Shown here piece by piece: positions 52,467-61,406 of a stretch of 64,000 bases of DNA. This DNA is from Azospirillum sp. RU38E. Its GTDB lineage: Bacteria > Pseudomonadota > Alphaproteobacteria > Azospirillales > Azospirillaceae. Position numbers and translations under genes: made by a program. The first letter of the stretch is position 1. Each line of letters starts with the position of its first letter. The notes under the pieces were generated by a model that was not told the origin of the DNA, did not search any database, and was given only the letters and a program-made list of their open reading frames with translations. The stretch spans positions 1 to 64,000 of the forward strand of contig NZ_FZOI01000008.1 in assembly GCF_900188385.1 (NCBI RefSeq), in the 5' to 3' direction.

Positions 52467-52612
52467 TACCAACTCTCCCTTGATCGTGACCGATCAAGGG
52501 AGAGTTGGTGTTCCCCCATGCACCGGGCGGGCGCATACGCGCCCTCGGCGGATTGGTAAGAGGCAGCGCCGGCACCTAAAACTCCCTGGATCGTGACCGC
52601 TCCAGGGAGATG
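52467..52612. repeat. Interspersed palindromic element, copy 8 (short form) plus extra hairpin
   Basis: Hairpin A is the longest of the family, 18 bp perfect (52468-52485 with 52492-52509, loop GTGACC). The central core is deleted so that GGGCGGGCGCATACGCGCCC runs directly into TCGGCGGATTGGTAAG. Some 25 bp further on, CTCCCTGGA (52582-52590) and TCCAGGGAG (52601-52609) form a second hairpin with a related loop, just past the metZ stop, where it may terminate metZ. Confidence 0.85.
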
Positions 52613-52616
52613 AATA

Positions 52617-53819
52617 TCAAACCAACTGATCCAGGCCGCGCTTCAGGTCGTTGATCAGGTCGTCGGCATTTTCCAGCCCCACCGACAGGCGGATGGTGCC
52701 GGCGCCAATGCCCAGCGTCGCCTTCTCTTCCACCGTCAAACGCTGATGCGTGGTGGTGAAGGGGTGGGTGGCCAGGCTTTTGCTGTCGCCCAGATTGTTG
52801 GAAATCTTGATGACACGCAGGTTGTTCAGGGTGGTGAAGGCGGCGGCCTTGGCATCGCCCTGGAACGGCTTCAGATGGAAGCAGATCAGGTTGCTGCCGC
52901 CATCCATCTGCCGCTTCAGCAATTCGCGCTGCGGGTGGCTGTCCAGCCCGGCATAGAGCACGCGTTCCACCGCCGGGTGGCTTTCCAGGAATGCGGCCAC
53001 CTTCAGCGCACTGGCAGACTGAGCGCGCACGCGCAGTTCCAGCGTTTCCAGACCCTTCAGCAGCAGCCAGGCATTGAACGGGCTCAGCGCCGGGCCGGTA
53101 TGGCGCAGATAGGGGGCCAGCAGGGCGGCAACCTCATCATCACACAGGATGGCGCCGCCCAGGCAGCGGCCCTGGCCATCAATATGCTTGGTGGCGGAAT
53201 AAACAACGACATCCACGCCAAAATCACGCGGCTTTTGCAGCACCGGCGTAGCGAACACATTATCCACCACCACCTTGGCCCCGGCCTTATGGGCCAGCGG
53301 CACCACATGTGACAGGTCCACCACTTCCAGGCACGGGTTGCTGGGGGTCTCCAGGAAGACCAGATTGGTCGGGACCGACAGGGCTTTTTCCCATTCCTCC
53401 GGCTTGGTGCCGTCGATGATCACGCTTTCAATGCCGAACCGCTTGGCCAGATCGCTGACAATATAAAGGCAGGAGCCGAACAGGGCGCGGCTGGCCACCA
53501 GCCGGTCGCCCGCCTTCAGCAGGCCGAACACGGCGGCATGGACGGCGGCCATACCGGACCCGGTGCCGAAGCAGCGGGGGAAGCCCTCATACTGGGCCAG
53601 CCGATCCTCGAACATGGCAACAGTCGGGTTGCGGAAGCGGCTATAGACGAAGCGCGACCCATCATTGATGAAAGCGGCTTCCGCCGCCTCGGCGCTGTCA
53701 TAGACATAGCCGGAGGTCATGAAGATCGCCTCGCTCGTCTCCTCAAACTGGCTGCGGCGGGTGCCGCCATGCACCAGCAGGGTGGCGGGGTTCAGATTGT
53801 CAGACGGATCATGTGCCAT
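52617..53819 (-). CDS. metZ: O-succinylhomoserine sulfhydrylase
   Basis: The 400-residue PLP enzyme makes homocysteine from O-succinylhomoserine and sulfide. It is of the Cys/Met metabolism family: PATLLVHGGTRRSQFEETSE at the N-terminus, RFRNPTVAMFEDRLAQYEG, VDNVFATPVLQKP, PLP-binding Lys211 in VYSATKHIDGQGRCLGG, and SNNLGDSKSLATHPFTTTHQ. This matches MetZ rather than MetB or MetY. The ATG at 53817-53819 is chosen; an in-frame TTG lies three codons earlier. A SAM-II riboswitch lies 100 nt upstream. Confidence 0.96.
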   Translation of the reverse strand: MAHDPSDNLNPATLLVHGGTRRSQFEETSEAIFMTSGYVYDSAEAAEAAFINDGSRFVYSRFRNPTVAMFEDRLAQYEGFPRCFGTGSGMAAVHAAVFGLLKAGDRLVASRALFGSCLYIVSDLAKRFGIESVIIDGTKPEEWEKALSVPTNLVFLETPSNPCLEVVDLSHVVPLAHKAGAKVVVDNVFATPVLQKPRDFGVDVVVYSATKHIDGQGRCLGGAILCDDEVAALLAPYLRHTGPALSPFNAWLLLKGLETLELRVRAQSASALKVAAFLESHPAVERVLYAGLDSHPQRELLKRQMDGGSNLICFHLKPFQGDAKAAAFTTLNNLRVIKISNNLGDSKSLATHPFTTTHQRLTVEEKATLGIGAGTIRLSVGLENADDLINDLKRGLDQLV

Positions 53820-53919
53820 CGCTTCCAAGGCCCTTCATGCAAGCACGGGCCTGAAATGAAACAGGCCCCGACCGGCGGATCGAGGCCCTATCGACCGGGG
53901 AACCCGGCGGCAATGGCTT

Positions 53920-53976
53920 CGACCTTTTAGCAGTTTCTTTTCAACGTGGCCTGCAATCCGGTCACAAATCACCACG
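53920..53976 (-). ncRNA. SAM-II riboswitch (metZ leader)
   Basis: On the minus strand the leader reads CGTGGTGATTTGTGACCGGA, then TTGCAGGCCACG, and GCTAAAAGGTC. The CGTGG (5' arm, 53972-53976) pairs with CCACG (3' arm, 53945-53949), and the conserved GATTT, ATTGCA and GCTAAAAGG elements match the SAM-II class known from alphaproteobacterial met genes. A GC hairpin (GGGCCTG / CAGGCCC around 53846-53866) lies between riboswitch and start, without a T run. SAM binding is expected to shut off metZ. Confidence 0.9.
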
Positions 53977-54114
53977 TAAGGCTTTTAAAGCCCCTCTGCC
54001 GCCGCCTGTCAAGCCGGCAGCGGCGCGATGCCACCATTGCCGAAAAACCCTATCCGTGCTAGTCCCGCCGGCAATCCTTAAACCCCGATGCATTCCAACC
54101 GGAGCAGGCATTTC

Positions 54115-54615
54115 ATGAGCGACGAGACCAACGCCAACGGCATCGATACCGCCGAGGACAACAGCGCGCCGATCATGCCGCTCGTCGTCAATGTGCAATA
54201 TGTCAAGGATCTCTCCTTCGAGAATCCCAATGCCCCGCGCAGCCTGATGGCGGCCACCGAACAGCCGAAGATCGACCTGCAGGTCGATCTGCAGGGCCAG
54301 GCCCTGGGCGAGAATGTGGCGGAGGTGCAGCTGCGCCTGCGCGTGGAAGCGACGATGGGGGAGATGACCGCCTTCATCGCCGAGCTGGTCTATTGCGGCG
54401 TCTTCACCCTGCCGCCGCTGCCGCAGGATCAGCAGCGCGCCGTGCTGCTGATCGAGGGGCCGCGCCTGCTGTTCCCGTTCGCCCGCCAGATCATCGCCGA
54501 CATGACGTCCCAAGGCGGTTTCCCGCCGCTGCTGCTGCAGCCGCTGGACTTCGTCGATCTGTATCGCCGTCAGGTGCTGGGCCAGGGTATGCCGCAGACC
54601 CAGGGCAATGCCTGA
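54115..54615 (+). CDS. secB: Protein-export chaperone SecB
   Basis: The 166-residue acidic tetrameric chaperone keeps preproteins unfolded and hands them to SecA. Conserved features are PLVVNVQYVKDLSFENPNAP, LIEGPRLLFPFARQIIADMT and GGFPPLLLQPLDFVDLYRRQ. Start: ATG 54115 (MSDETNANG), after GGAGCAGG; a longer in-frame start at 54088 lacks similarity. It is followed by a clear terminator. It is divergent from metZ. Confidence 0.97.
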   Translation: MSDETNANGIDTAEDNSAPIMPLVVNVQYVKDLSFENPNAPRSLMAATEQPKIDLQVDLQGQALGENVAEVQLRLRVEATMGEMTAFIAELVYCGVFTLPPLPQDQQRAVLLIEGPRLLFPFARQIIADMTSQGGFPPLLLQPLDFVDLYRRQVLGQGMPQTQGNA

Positions 54616-54660
54616 TCACAGGCTCCCCGGCACCGGTTGCGGTGTCGGCAGGTTCAGGGA

Positions 54661-54691
54661 AAAGGCGTCGGGCATCCCCCGACGCCTTTTT
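54661..54691 (+). terminator. Rho-independent terminator after secB
   Basis: AAAGGCGTCGGG (54661-54672) pairs with CCCGACGCCTTT (54678-54689), followed by TTCTTTG. It lies 45 bp past the secB stop. Confidence 0.9.
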
Positions 54692-54701
54692 CTTTGTTGT
54701 T

Positions 54702-54740
54702 ACTGTTCCGAATTTGGGATATTTTCTCAATTATGGAACA
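54702..54740 (+). promoter_or_regulatory. Candidate autoregulatory operator of the XRE-cupin gene
   Basis: CTGTTCC (54702-54708) and GGAACAG (about 54735-54741) form a spaced inverted repeat across the start codon; the AT-rich spacer GGGATATTTTCTCAATTAT is a likely promoter -10 region. Inference only. Confidence 0.4.
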
Positions 54741-55308
54741 GAACGACACATCCCCTGATCTTGATGATCGCCTCGCTGCCCGTCTGGCGCAACTGCGCCA
54801 GGAACAGGGCTGGTCGCTGGATGAACTGGCCACCCGCAGCGGGGTCAGCAAGGCCACCCTGTCGCGGCTGGAGCGGGGGGAGACCAGCCCCACGGCCAGC
54901 CTGCTGGGCCGGCTCTGCACCGCCTATGGCCGCACCATGTCGCGCCTGCTGGCGGAGGTGGAAAGCCAGCCGGTCAGCCTGCTGCACCCGGATCAGCAAC
55001 CAGTCTGGATCGACCCCGGCACCGGCTTTCACCGCCGTTCCATTTCCCCACCGGCGAATGGCTTCGATACGGAACTGATTGAGGGCACTTTGCCCCCCGG
55101 CACCGTGATCGATTACGCTGCACCGCCAGTGCATGGGCTGGAACAGCATGTCTGGATGCTGTCCGGCGGGCTGGAACTGATGCTGCAGGGCGTGCCCTAT
55201 CGGCTGGCGCCGGGGGATTGCCTGCGCTTCCGCCTGTTCGGCACGTCGCGCTTCACCGTGTTGGGGGAAGCGCCCGCCCGTTACCTGATCGCCATCACCC
55301 GGCCCTGA
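54733..55308 (+). CDS. XRE-family regulator with C-terminal cupin domain
   Basis: The 191-residue protein has an N-terminal helix-turn-helix (LAQLRQEQGWSLDELATRSG, VSKATLSRLERGETSPTASL) and a C-terminal cupin fold (GLEQHVWMLSGGLELMLQGV, YRLAPGDCLRFRL). This HTH-cupin layout is used by SutR/PuuR-like repressors that sense small ligands. It is 10 bp upstream of a GNAT gene and likely controls it. No Shine-Dalgarno is obvious ahead of ATG 54733 and the leader is short. Confidence 0.9.
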   Translation: MEQNDTSPDLDDRLAARLAQLRQEQGWSLDELATRSGVSKATLSRLERGETSPTASLLGRLCTAYGRTMSRLLAEVESQPVSLLHPDQQPVWIDPGTGFHRRSISPPANGFDTELIEGTLPPGTVIDYAAPPVHGLEQHVWMLSGGLELMLQGVPYRLAPGDCLRFRLFGTSRFTVLGEAPARYLIAITRP

Positions 55309-55318
55309 AGGGAGCATC

Positions 55319-56320
55319 ATGCATTACGATCTTTGTGAGGTTGCCGGCGATGATCTGCCGGCGCTGCTGCCCGATCTTGTCCGCATTCTGCGCGCCTGTG
55401 TGGAGGGCGGGGCCTCCGTGGGCTTTGTGCAGCCCTTCACCGATGCCGATGCCACCCGTTTCTGGCAGGGCGTGTTTGCCGGGGTGCAAGCCGGGGGCCG
55501 CCAGCTGCTGACCGCCACGCTGGAGGGACGCACGGTGGGCACGGTACAACTGGTTACCGATATGCCGGCCAATGGTCGCCACCGGGCGGAAATCTGCAAG
55601 CTGCTGGTCCATCCGGACGCCCGCCATCGCGGCATTGCCGGTGCGTTGATCCGCCGCGCGGTGGAAATCGCCCGTACCCAGGGCAAACGCCTGCTGGTGC
55701 TGGATACGCGCAGCGGCACGGTGGAGCCGCTCTATGCCGCCCATGGCTTCCAGCTGGTCGGACAGATCCCGCTTTATGCCCAGGACCCGGACAGTGATTT
55801 CATTTCCGCCACCAGCGTGATGTACCGGATTCTGCCGGAACCGGTCACGGGTTTGACCATCGAAGCGGCCCAGCCAGACGATGCGGCGGTGCAGCCGCTG
55901 CTGGATGCCCTGTCAGCCAACCTGCTGGCCCGGTTCGGCAGTGATGGGCGGCGCGGGCTGGATGGTTGGGACGCCGTGGCCGGGCGCAGCGCCTTCGCCT
56001 TGGCCCGGTTGAACGGGGAACCGGTGGGCTGCGGTGCCATCCGCCCCCTGGAAGGCGTGACCGGTACCGCTGAAATCAAGCGGATGTATGCAGTACCGGG
56101 GTCATTTGGGGTGGGGGCGGCCGTGCTGGCCTGGCTGGAGCAGCAGGCCCGCACCCTGGGATATCGCCAACTGGTGCTGGAAACCCGCTGGGCCAATGAC
56201 CGGGCCTGTGCCTTTTACCGCCGCCACGGTTACCGCGTGACCGGTAACTATGGCCCCTATGTCGGCCGCGCTGAATCGGCCTGTTTTGCGAAGCGCTTGT
56301 CACCGCAGCACACGGGTTGA
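55319..56320 (+). CDS. Tandem GNAT acetyltransferase (two fused domains)
   Basis: The 333-residue protein has two GNAT folds. The first (residues about 1-165) has the acetyl-CoA loop VHPDARHRGIAGALIRRAVE and YAAHGFQLVGQIPLY. The second (about 178-330) has AEIKRMYAVPGSFGVGAAVL, YRQLVLETRWANDRACAFYR and RRHGYRVTGNYGPYVG. In the second domain the R/Q-x-x-G-x-G/A loop is degenerate (GSFGVGAA), though the rest is conserved. It is probably cotranscribed with the XRE-cupin regulator, so the substrate may be the regulator's ligand; this is inference. Confidence 0.9.
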   Translation: MHYDLCEVAGDDLPALLPDLVRILRACVEGGASVGFVQPFTDADATRFWQGVFAGVQAGGRQLLTATLEGRTVGTVQLVTDMPANGRHRAEICKLLVHPDARHRGIAGALIRRAVEIARTQGKRLLVLDTRSGTVEPLYAAHGFQLVGQIPLYAQDPDSDFISATSVMYRILPEPVTGLTIEAAQPDDAAVQPLLDALSANLLARFGSDGRRGLDGWDAVAGRSAFALARLNGEPVGCGAIRPLEGVTGTAEIKRMYAVPGSFGVGAAVLAWLEQQARTLGYRQLVLETRWANDRACAFYRRHGYRVTGNYGPYVGRAESACFAKRLSPQHTG

Positions 56321-56383
56321 CGGCACCGGCCCGACCCGCGCACCATGGCGCCTTGATTCCATATAGTCTGGGAGCGTTGGGAC

Positions 56384-57139
56384 ATGGGAAGGCTGCAGGA
56401 TCGCGTGGCACTGATCACCGGTGCCGGCAATCCGGTGGGGCGCGCGGTGGCGCGGGCCTTCGCGGAGGAAGGTGCCCATCTGGTGCTGCAATATGAAGAT
56501 GTCTCGCAGCGCCCCGTCACCAATGAACTGGTCCGTCAGATTGAACGGTCGGGTCGCCGCGCCGTGGCCCTGATGACGGAGATCAGCGGCCCCAACGGCG
56601 CCTATATGCTGACCGAAGCGGCGGTGGCCGGGCTGGGGCGGGTGGATATCCTGGTCAATAATGCCGGGATGCGCCCGGCCATTCCGGTGGTGGATACCAC
56701 GGCCGAACAGTTTGATCTGGTGATGGCCGCCAATGTGCGCTCCGCCTTCATGATGACGCGCATGGTGTTGCCGCTGATGTTCCATCAGGATTATGGCCGC
56801 ATCATCACCACCGTGTCGGACATCGCCTATCACGGGGCGCCCGGCTATTCGCTCTATGGTGCGGCAGCGGGGGCCCTGCTGGGTTTCACCCGCAGCCTGG
56901 TACATGATATCGGCGCTCGCAATGTGACGGCCAATTGCGTGGCCCCCGGCGCCATTGACCCCAAGCTCAGCAGTGATGCTGTTCGCGCCAGCCTGGAAGC
57001 GGTGCGCCGCACCCTGCCCAGCCAGCGGCTGGGCGAACTGGCGGATATCGTTCCCTCCTACATCTTCCTGGCGTCGGATGAGGCACGGCATATGGTGGGC
57101 CAGTGCCTCAGCCCCAGCGGCGGGGCGGTGATGCTGTGA
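56384..57139 (+). CDS. SDR-family protein lacking the catalytic lysine
   Basis: The 251-residue protein is a classical short-chain dehydrogenase/reductase by fold: ALITGAGNPVGRAVARAFAE (nucleotide loop), VDILVNNAGMRPAIPV, VSDIAYHGAPGYSLYGAAAG and VTANCVAPGAIDP. The YxxxK motif reads Y-GAA-A: Tyr158 is present, Ser145 is in place, but Ala162 replaces Lys (codon GCG 56867-56869). Loss of this lysine usually abolishes or strongly reduces oxidoreductase activity. It may bind a nucleotide or act with altered chemistry. Many close family members act in fatty-acid or PHB metabolism. Confidence 0.85.
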   Translation: MGRLQDRVALITGAGNPVGRAVARAFAEEGAHLVLQYEDVSQRPVTNELVRQIERSGRRAVALMTEISGPNGAYMLTEAAVAGLGRVDILVNNAGMRPAIPVVDTTAEQFDLVMAANVRSAFMMTRMVLPLMFHQDYGRIITTVSDIAYHGAPGYSLYGAAAGALLGFTRSLVHDIGARNVTANCVAPGAIDPKLSSDAVRASLEAVRRTLPSQRLGELADIVPSYIFLASDEARHMVGQCLSPSGGAVML

Positions 57140-57201
57140 TTTTGGCGGGTCCCAGCCCGGGATACTGGCCGCTGCAATCCACCCACCCCCTCTGCACAGA
57201 C

Positions 57202-57224
57202 GCTGCCTTATTGACTAAGGCAGC
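57202..57224 (+). terminator. Hairpin after the SDR gene
   Basis: GCTGCCTTA (57202-57210) pairs perfectly with TAAGGCAGC (57216-57224), loop TTGAC, 60 bp past the SDR stop. No strong T run follows; possible weak terminator. Confidence 0.55.
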
Positions 57225-57323
57225 AGCTTGCCTATTTTGGGCGGGTTAAGGGGCGGGTAGTGTATCCGAACCCATGGTGCATCTTTTGCCGGAAGGCCCC
57301 GTCGGCAAGGGCGGGGGGCGTTG

Positions 57324-58705
57324 TTGAAGAAGAAGCTGTTCATCAAGACCTATGGCTGCCAGATGAACGTCTATGACAGCGACCGCATGGTCGATGTCCT
57401 GGCACCCCTGGGGTATGAGCCGACCGATGCGCCGGAAGGTGCCGACATGGTCATCCTCAACACCTGCCATATCCGCGAAAAGGCATCGGAAAAGGTTTAT
57501 TCCGAGCTGGGCCGCCTGCGCCTGATGCAGAATGACAAGGCCGCCGAGGGCGGGCGCATGGTGCTGGCTGTGGCCGGCTGTGTCGCCCAGGCCGAGGGGG
57601 CGGAAATCATGATGCGCGCCCCGCATGTGGATATGGTGTTCGGCCCCCAGACCTATCACCAGCTGCCGGAAATGGTGACGCGCGCCGTGCGCGGGGCCGG
57701 CGGGGTGGTGAATACCGATTTCCCGGTGGAAAGCAAATTCGACCTGCTGCCGGAAGAAGGGTCGCGCCAGCACGGGCCCGCCGCCTTCCTGTCGGTGCAG
57801 GAAGGCTGTGACAAGTTCTGCACCTTCTGTGTCGTGCCCTATACGCGCGGGTCGGAATATAGCCGCCCGGTCGCCCAGGTGCTGGCCGAAGCGCGGCGCA
57901 TGGTGGCCGGCGGCACGGTGGAAATCACCCTGCTGGGCCAGAATGTCAACGCCTTCCATGGCGACGGGCCGGATGGCAAGGTCTGGGGCCTTGGCCGCCT
58001 GATCCGGGCGCTGGCGGAAATCGACGGGCTGCAGCGCATCCGTTACACCACCAGCCACCCGCGTGACATGGATGACGATCTGATCGACGCCCATGGCAGC
58101 GTGGGGCAGTTGATGCCCTTCCTGCACCTGCCGGTGCAATCGGGCAGTGACCGCATTCTGGCGGCGATGAACCGCAAGCACACATCCGACGATTATCGCC
58201 GCCTGATCGACCGGCTGCGCAGCCGCCAGCCGGATCTGGCTTTGTCATCGGATTTCATCACCGGTTTCCCCGGTGAAACGGATCAGGATTTCGCCGACAC
58301 GCTGCGCCTGATCAACGATATTGGTTTCGCCCAGGCCTATAGCTTCAAATATTCCGCCCGCCCCGGCACGCCCGCCGCCTCCATGGGGGATCGGCAGGTG
58401 GAAGAGACGGTGAAGGATGACCGGCTGCAGGCGGTGCAACAATTGCTGAACGCCCAGCAGGTGGCCTTCAACCAGTCGCTGGTGGGCCGCACCATCGGCG
58501 TGCTGTTCGACCGGGTGGGCAAGCTGGAGGGGCAGTTGCTGGGCCGCAGCCCCTTCATGCAGTCGGTCCATGCCTTTGCACCTTCCCATCTGATGGGCCG
58601 CATCGTGGATGTGCGCATCCATGGCGCCCATGCCAACAGCCTGGCCGGCGATCTGGCCGACCCGATCCCGCAACACGCCGCCCCGGTTGCGGCGGAGGCG
58701 GTGGC

Positions 58706-58709
<4 letters not shown>
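57324..58709 (+). CDS. miaB: tRNA-2-methylthio-N6-dimethylallyladenosine synthase MiaB
   Basis: The 461-residue radical SAM enzyme adds a methylthio group to i6A37 in tRNA. The N-terminal UPF0004 domain has the three cluster cysteines ([37 protein letters not shown]). The radical-SAM CxxxCxxC lies in [19 protein letters not shown], and the TRAM domain is at the C-terminus. No ATG is in frame upstream: TTG at 57324 (or 57321) is the start after a GGGGGG site. It heads the miaB-phoH-ybeY-corC block. Confidence 0.96.
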
Positions 58710-59730
<1,021 letters not shown>

Positions 59731-59734
<4 letters not shown>

Positions 59735-60429
59735 GCAATGCTTCCCCCCCGCCCCCCGATGCCAGCGCCGACCGCGTGGAAATTCTGATCAGCATCGAGG
59801 AGCCGCGCTGGGAAGACCGGATCAGCGATATTGAGGGCCTGTGCCAGCGGGCGGCCCATGCCGCCCTGGTGGCTGCGCTTACCGCCGAACCCGGCCTGTT
59901 GCCCGACGGACCAGCAGAAATGTCGCTGGTGCTGGCCGATGATGACACGGTGCATGAACTGAACCGCACCTATCGCGGCAAGGATAAGCCGACCAATGTG
60001 CTGTCCTTCGCGCTGCACGCCGATGGCGAAGATGGCAGCGACGGCGATGATGATTTCGCCGATGATGAATTTGAAGACGACCCGGACGGGGAAGATGACG
60101 TCGAAGAAGGGGAGGGCGATGATTTCCTGTCGCCCGGCCCGGCGGTTCCTGTATTGTTGGGCGATGTGATCCTGGCGTTCGAAACTGTGGAGCGCGAGGC
60201 GGGGGAACAGAACAAGGCGTTGGCCGACCATCTGACCCACCTCGTCACCCATGGCGTGCTGCATCTGCTGGGTTATGACCATATTGAGGATGGCGAGGCC
60301 GAACAGATGGAACGGCTGGAAACGCAGATACTTTCCGGGTTCGGCATTGCCGATCCCTATGCCGGCGGCGGGCACGCCCCGGATGATGATGATCCTGGCG
60401 ACGCCGGGACCACCCAAGCAACCCACTGA
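59731..60429 (+). CDS. ybeY: Endoribonuclease YbeY with acidic insertion
   Basis: The 232-residue metalloprotein matures the 3' end of 16S rRNA. The zinc-binding motif H-x3-H-x5-H is in THLVTHGVLHLLGYDH. RTYRGKDKPTNVLSFA is also conserved. Between the latter and VPVLLGDVILAFETVER lies an insert of about 45 residues, dominated by Asp/Glu (residues about 97-140), with 20 residues such as DGEDGSDGDDDFADDEFEDD in a row. YbeY is usually 150-170 residues; the extra size is mostly this insert plus a Gly/Asp-rich C-terminal tail. It overlaps phoH by 4 bp. Confidence 0.94.
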
Positions 60430-60437
60430 TAAAGAAG

Positions 60438-61373
60438 ATGGCCGACCTTAGCGACAGTCGATCGCCCCGCGAGGACGGGGCCGAAGAACAACCCTCCTTC
60501 AGCCAGCAGCTGCGCGGCTGGTTGCGCTCCATTCTGGGGGTGCGCGGCGGCGATACGCTGCGCGGCACCATTGAGGAGCTGATCGAGGAGACGGGCGATA
60601 CCGAGCCTTCCATGGCGGAAGGCGAACGTGCCCTGCTTGCCAATATCCTGAAGCTGCGGCACCGCAAGGTGATGGATGCCATGGTGCCGCGCGCCGACAT
60701 TGTCGGCGTGCCGCTGGATATTTCCCTGCCCGACCTGATCCGGCGCTTTTCCGACGAAGCCCATAGCCGGATGCCGGTCTATCGGGAGGAATTGGACGAT
60801 GTGGTCGGCATGGTCCATATCAAGGATGTGCTGGCCTGTGTCGCCGTCGGCAAACCGTTCGAGCTGCAGGCCATCACCCGCGACGTGCTGATCGTCACCC
60901 CCAACATGCCGGTGCTGGACCTGCTGCTGAAAATGCGCCAGGCCCGCCAGCATCTGGCCCTGGTGGTGGATGAGTTTGGCGGCATTGACGGGCTGATCTC
61001 CATCGAGGATCTGGTGGAAGAGATCGTCGGCGAGATTGAGGACGAGCATGACGAGGCGGAACAGAAACGCCTGGTCCCCCGCCCCGACGGCACCCTGCTG
61101 GTCGATGCCCGCATCCCGGTGGAAGAGTTCGAGGAGCAGCTGGGCCGCTTCTTCGATGCTGACGAACTGGTGGATGTCGATACGCTGGGCGGGCTGGTCT
61201 TCTCCATGGCGGGGCGCGTGCCCTTGCCGGGGGAAACCTTCCAGCACGATTCCGGGTTGGTGTTCGAGATTGTTGAGGCCGATCCCCGTCGCATCAAGCT
61301 GCTGAAGGTGCGCAACCTGCGCGTGCCCGAATCGGAAACCGGGGAAGCGACGCCCCTGACGAAAAGCGCCTGA
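60438..61373 (+). CDS. corC: CorC/HlyC-type CBS-domain protein
   Basis: The 311-residue cytosolic protein has two CBS domains (MVPRADIVGVPLDISLPDLI; VTPNMPVLDLLLKMRQARQH) and a C-terminal CorC_HlyC domain (DLVEEIVGEIEDEHDEAEQK to LGGLVFSMAGRVPLPGE). It lacks the transmembrane DUF21 part, as in CorC (YbeX) of the ybeZYX group. The usual downstream partner lnt is not present; a convergent lipoprotein gene follows. A role in magnesium homeostasis or ribosome-linked function is inferred from the family. Confidence 0.93.
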   Translation: MADLSDSRSPREDGAEEQPSFSQQLRGWLRSILGVRGGDTLRGTIEELIEETGDTEPSMAEGERALLANILKLRHRKVMDAMVPRADIVGVPLDISLPDLIRRFSDEAHSRMPVYREELDDVVGMVHIKDVLACVAVGKPFELQAITRDVLIVTPNMPVLDLLLKMRQARQHLALVVDEFGGIDGLISIEDLVEEIVGEIEDEHDEAEQKRLVPRPDGTLLVDARIPVEEFEEQLGRFFDADELVDVDTLGGLVFSMAGRVPLPGETFQHDSGLVFEIVEADPRRIKLLKVRNLRVPESETGEATPLTKSA

Positions 61374-61406
61374 GCCTGGGGCGGGCCGATCCCGCCCTGG
61401 ATTGCA

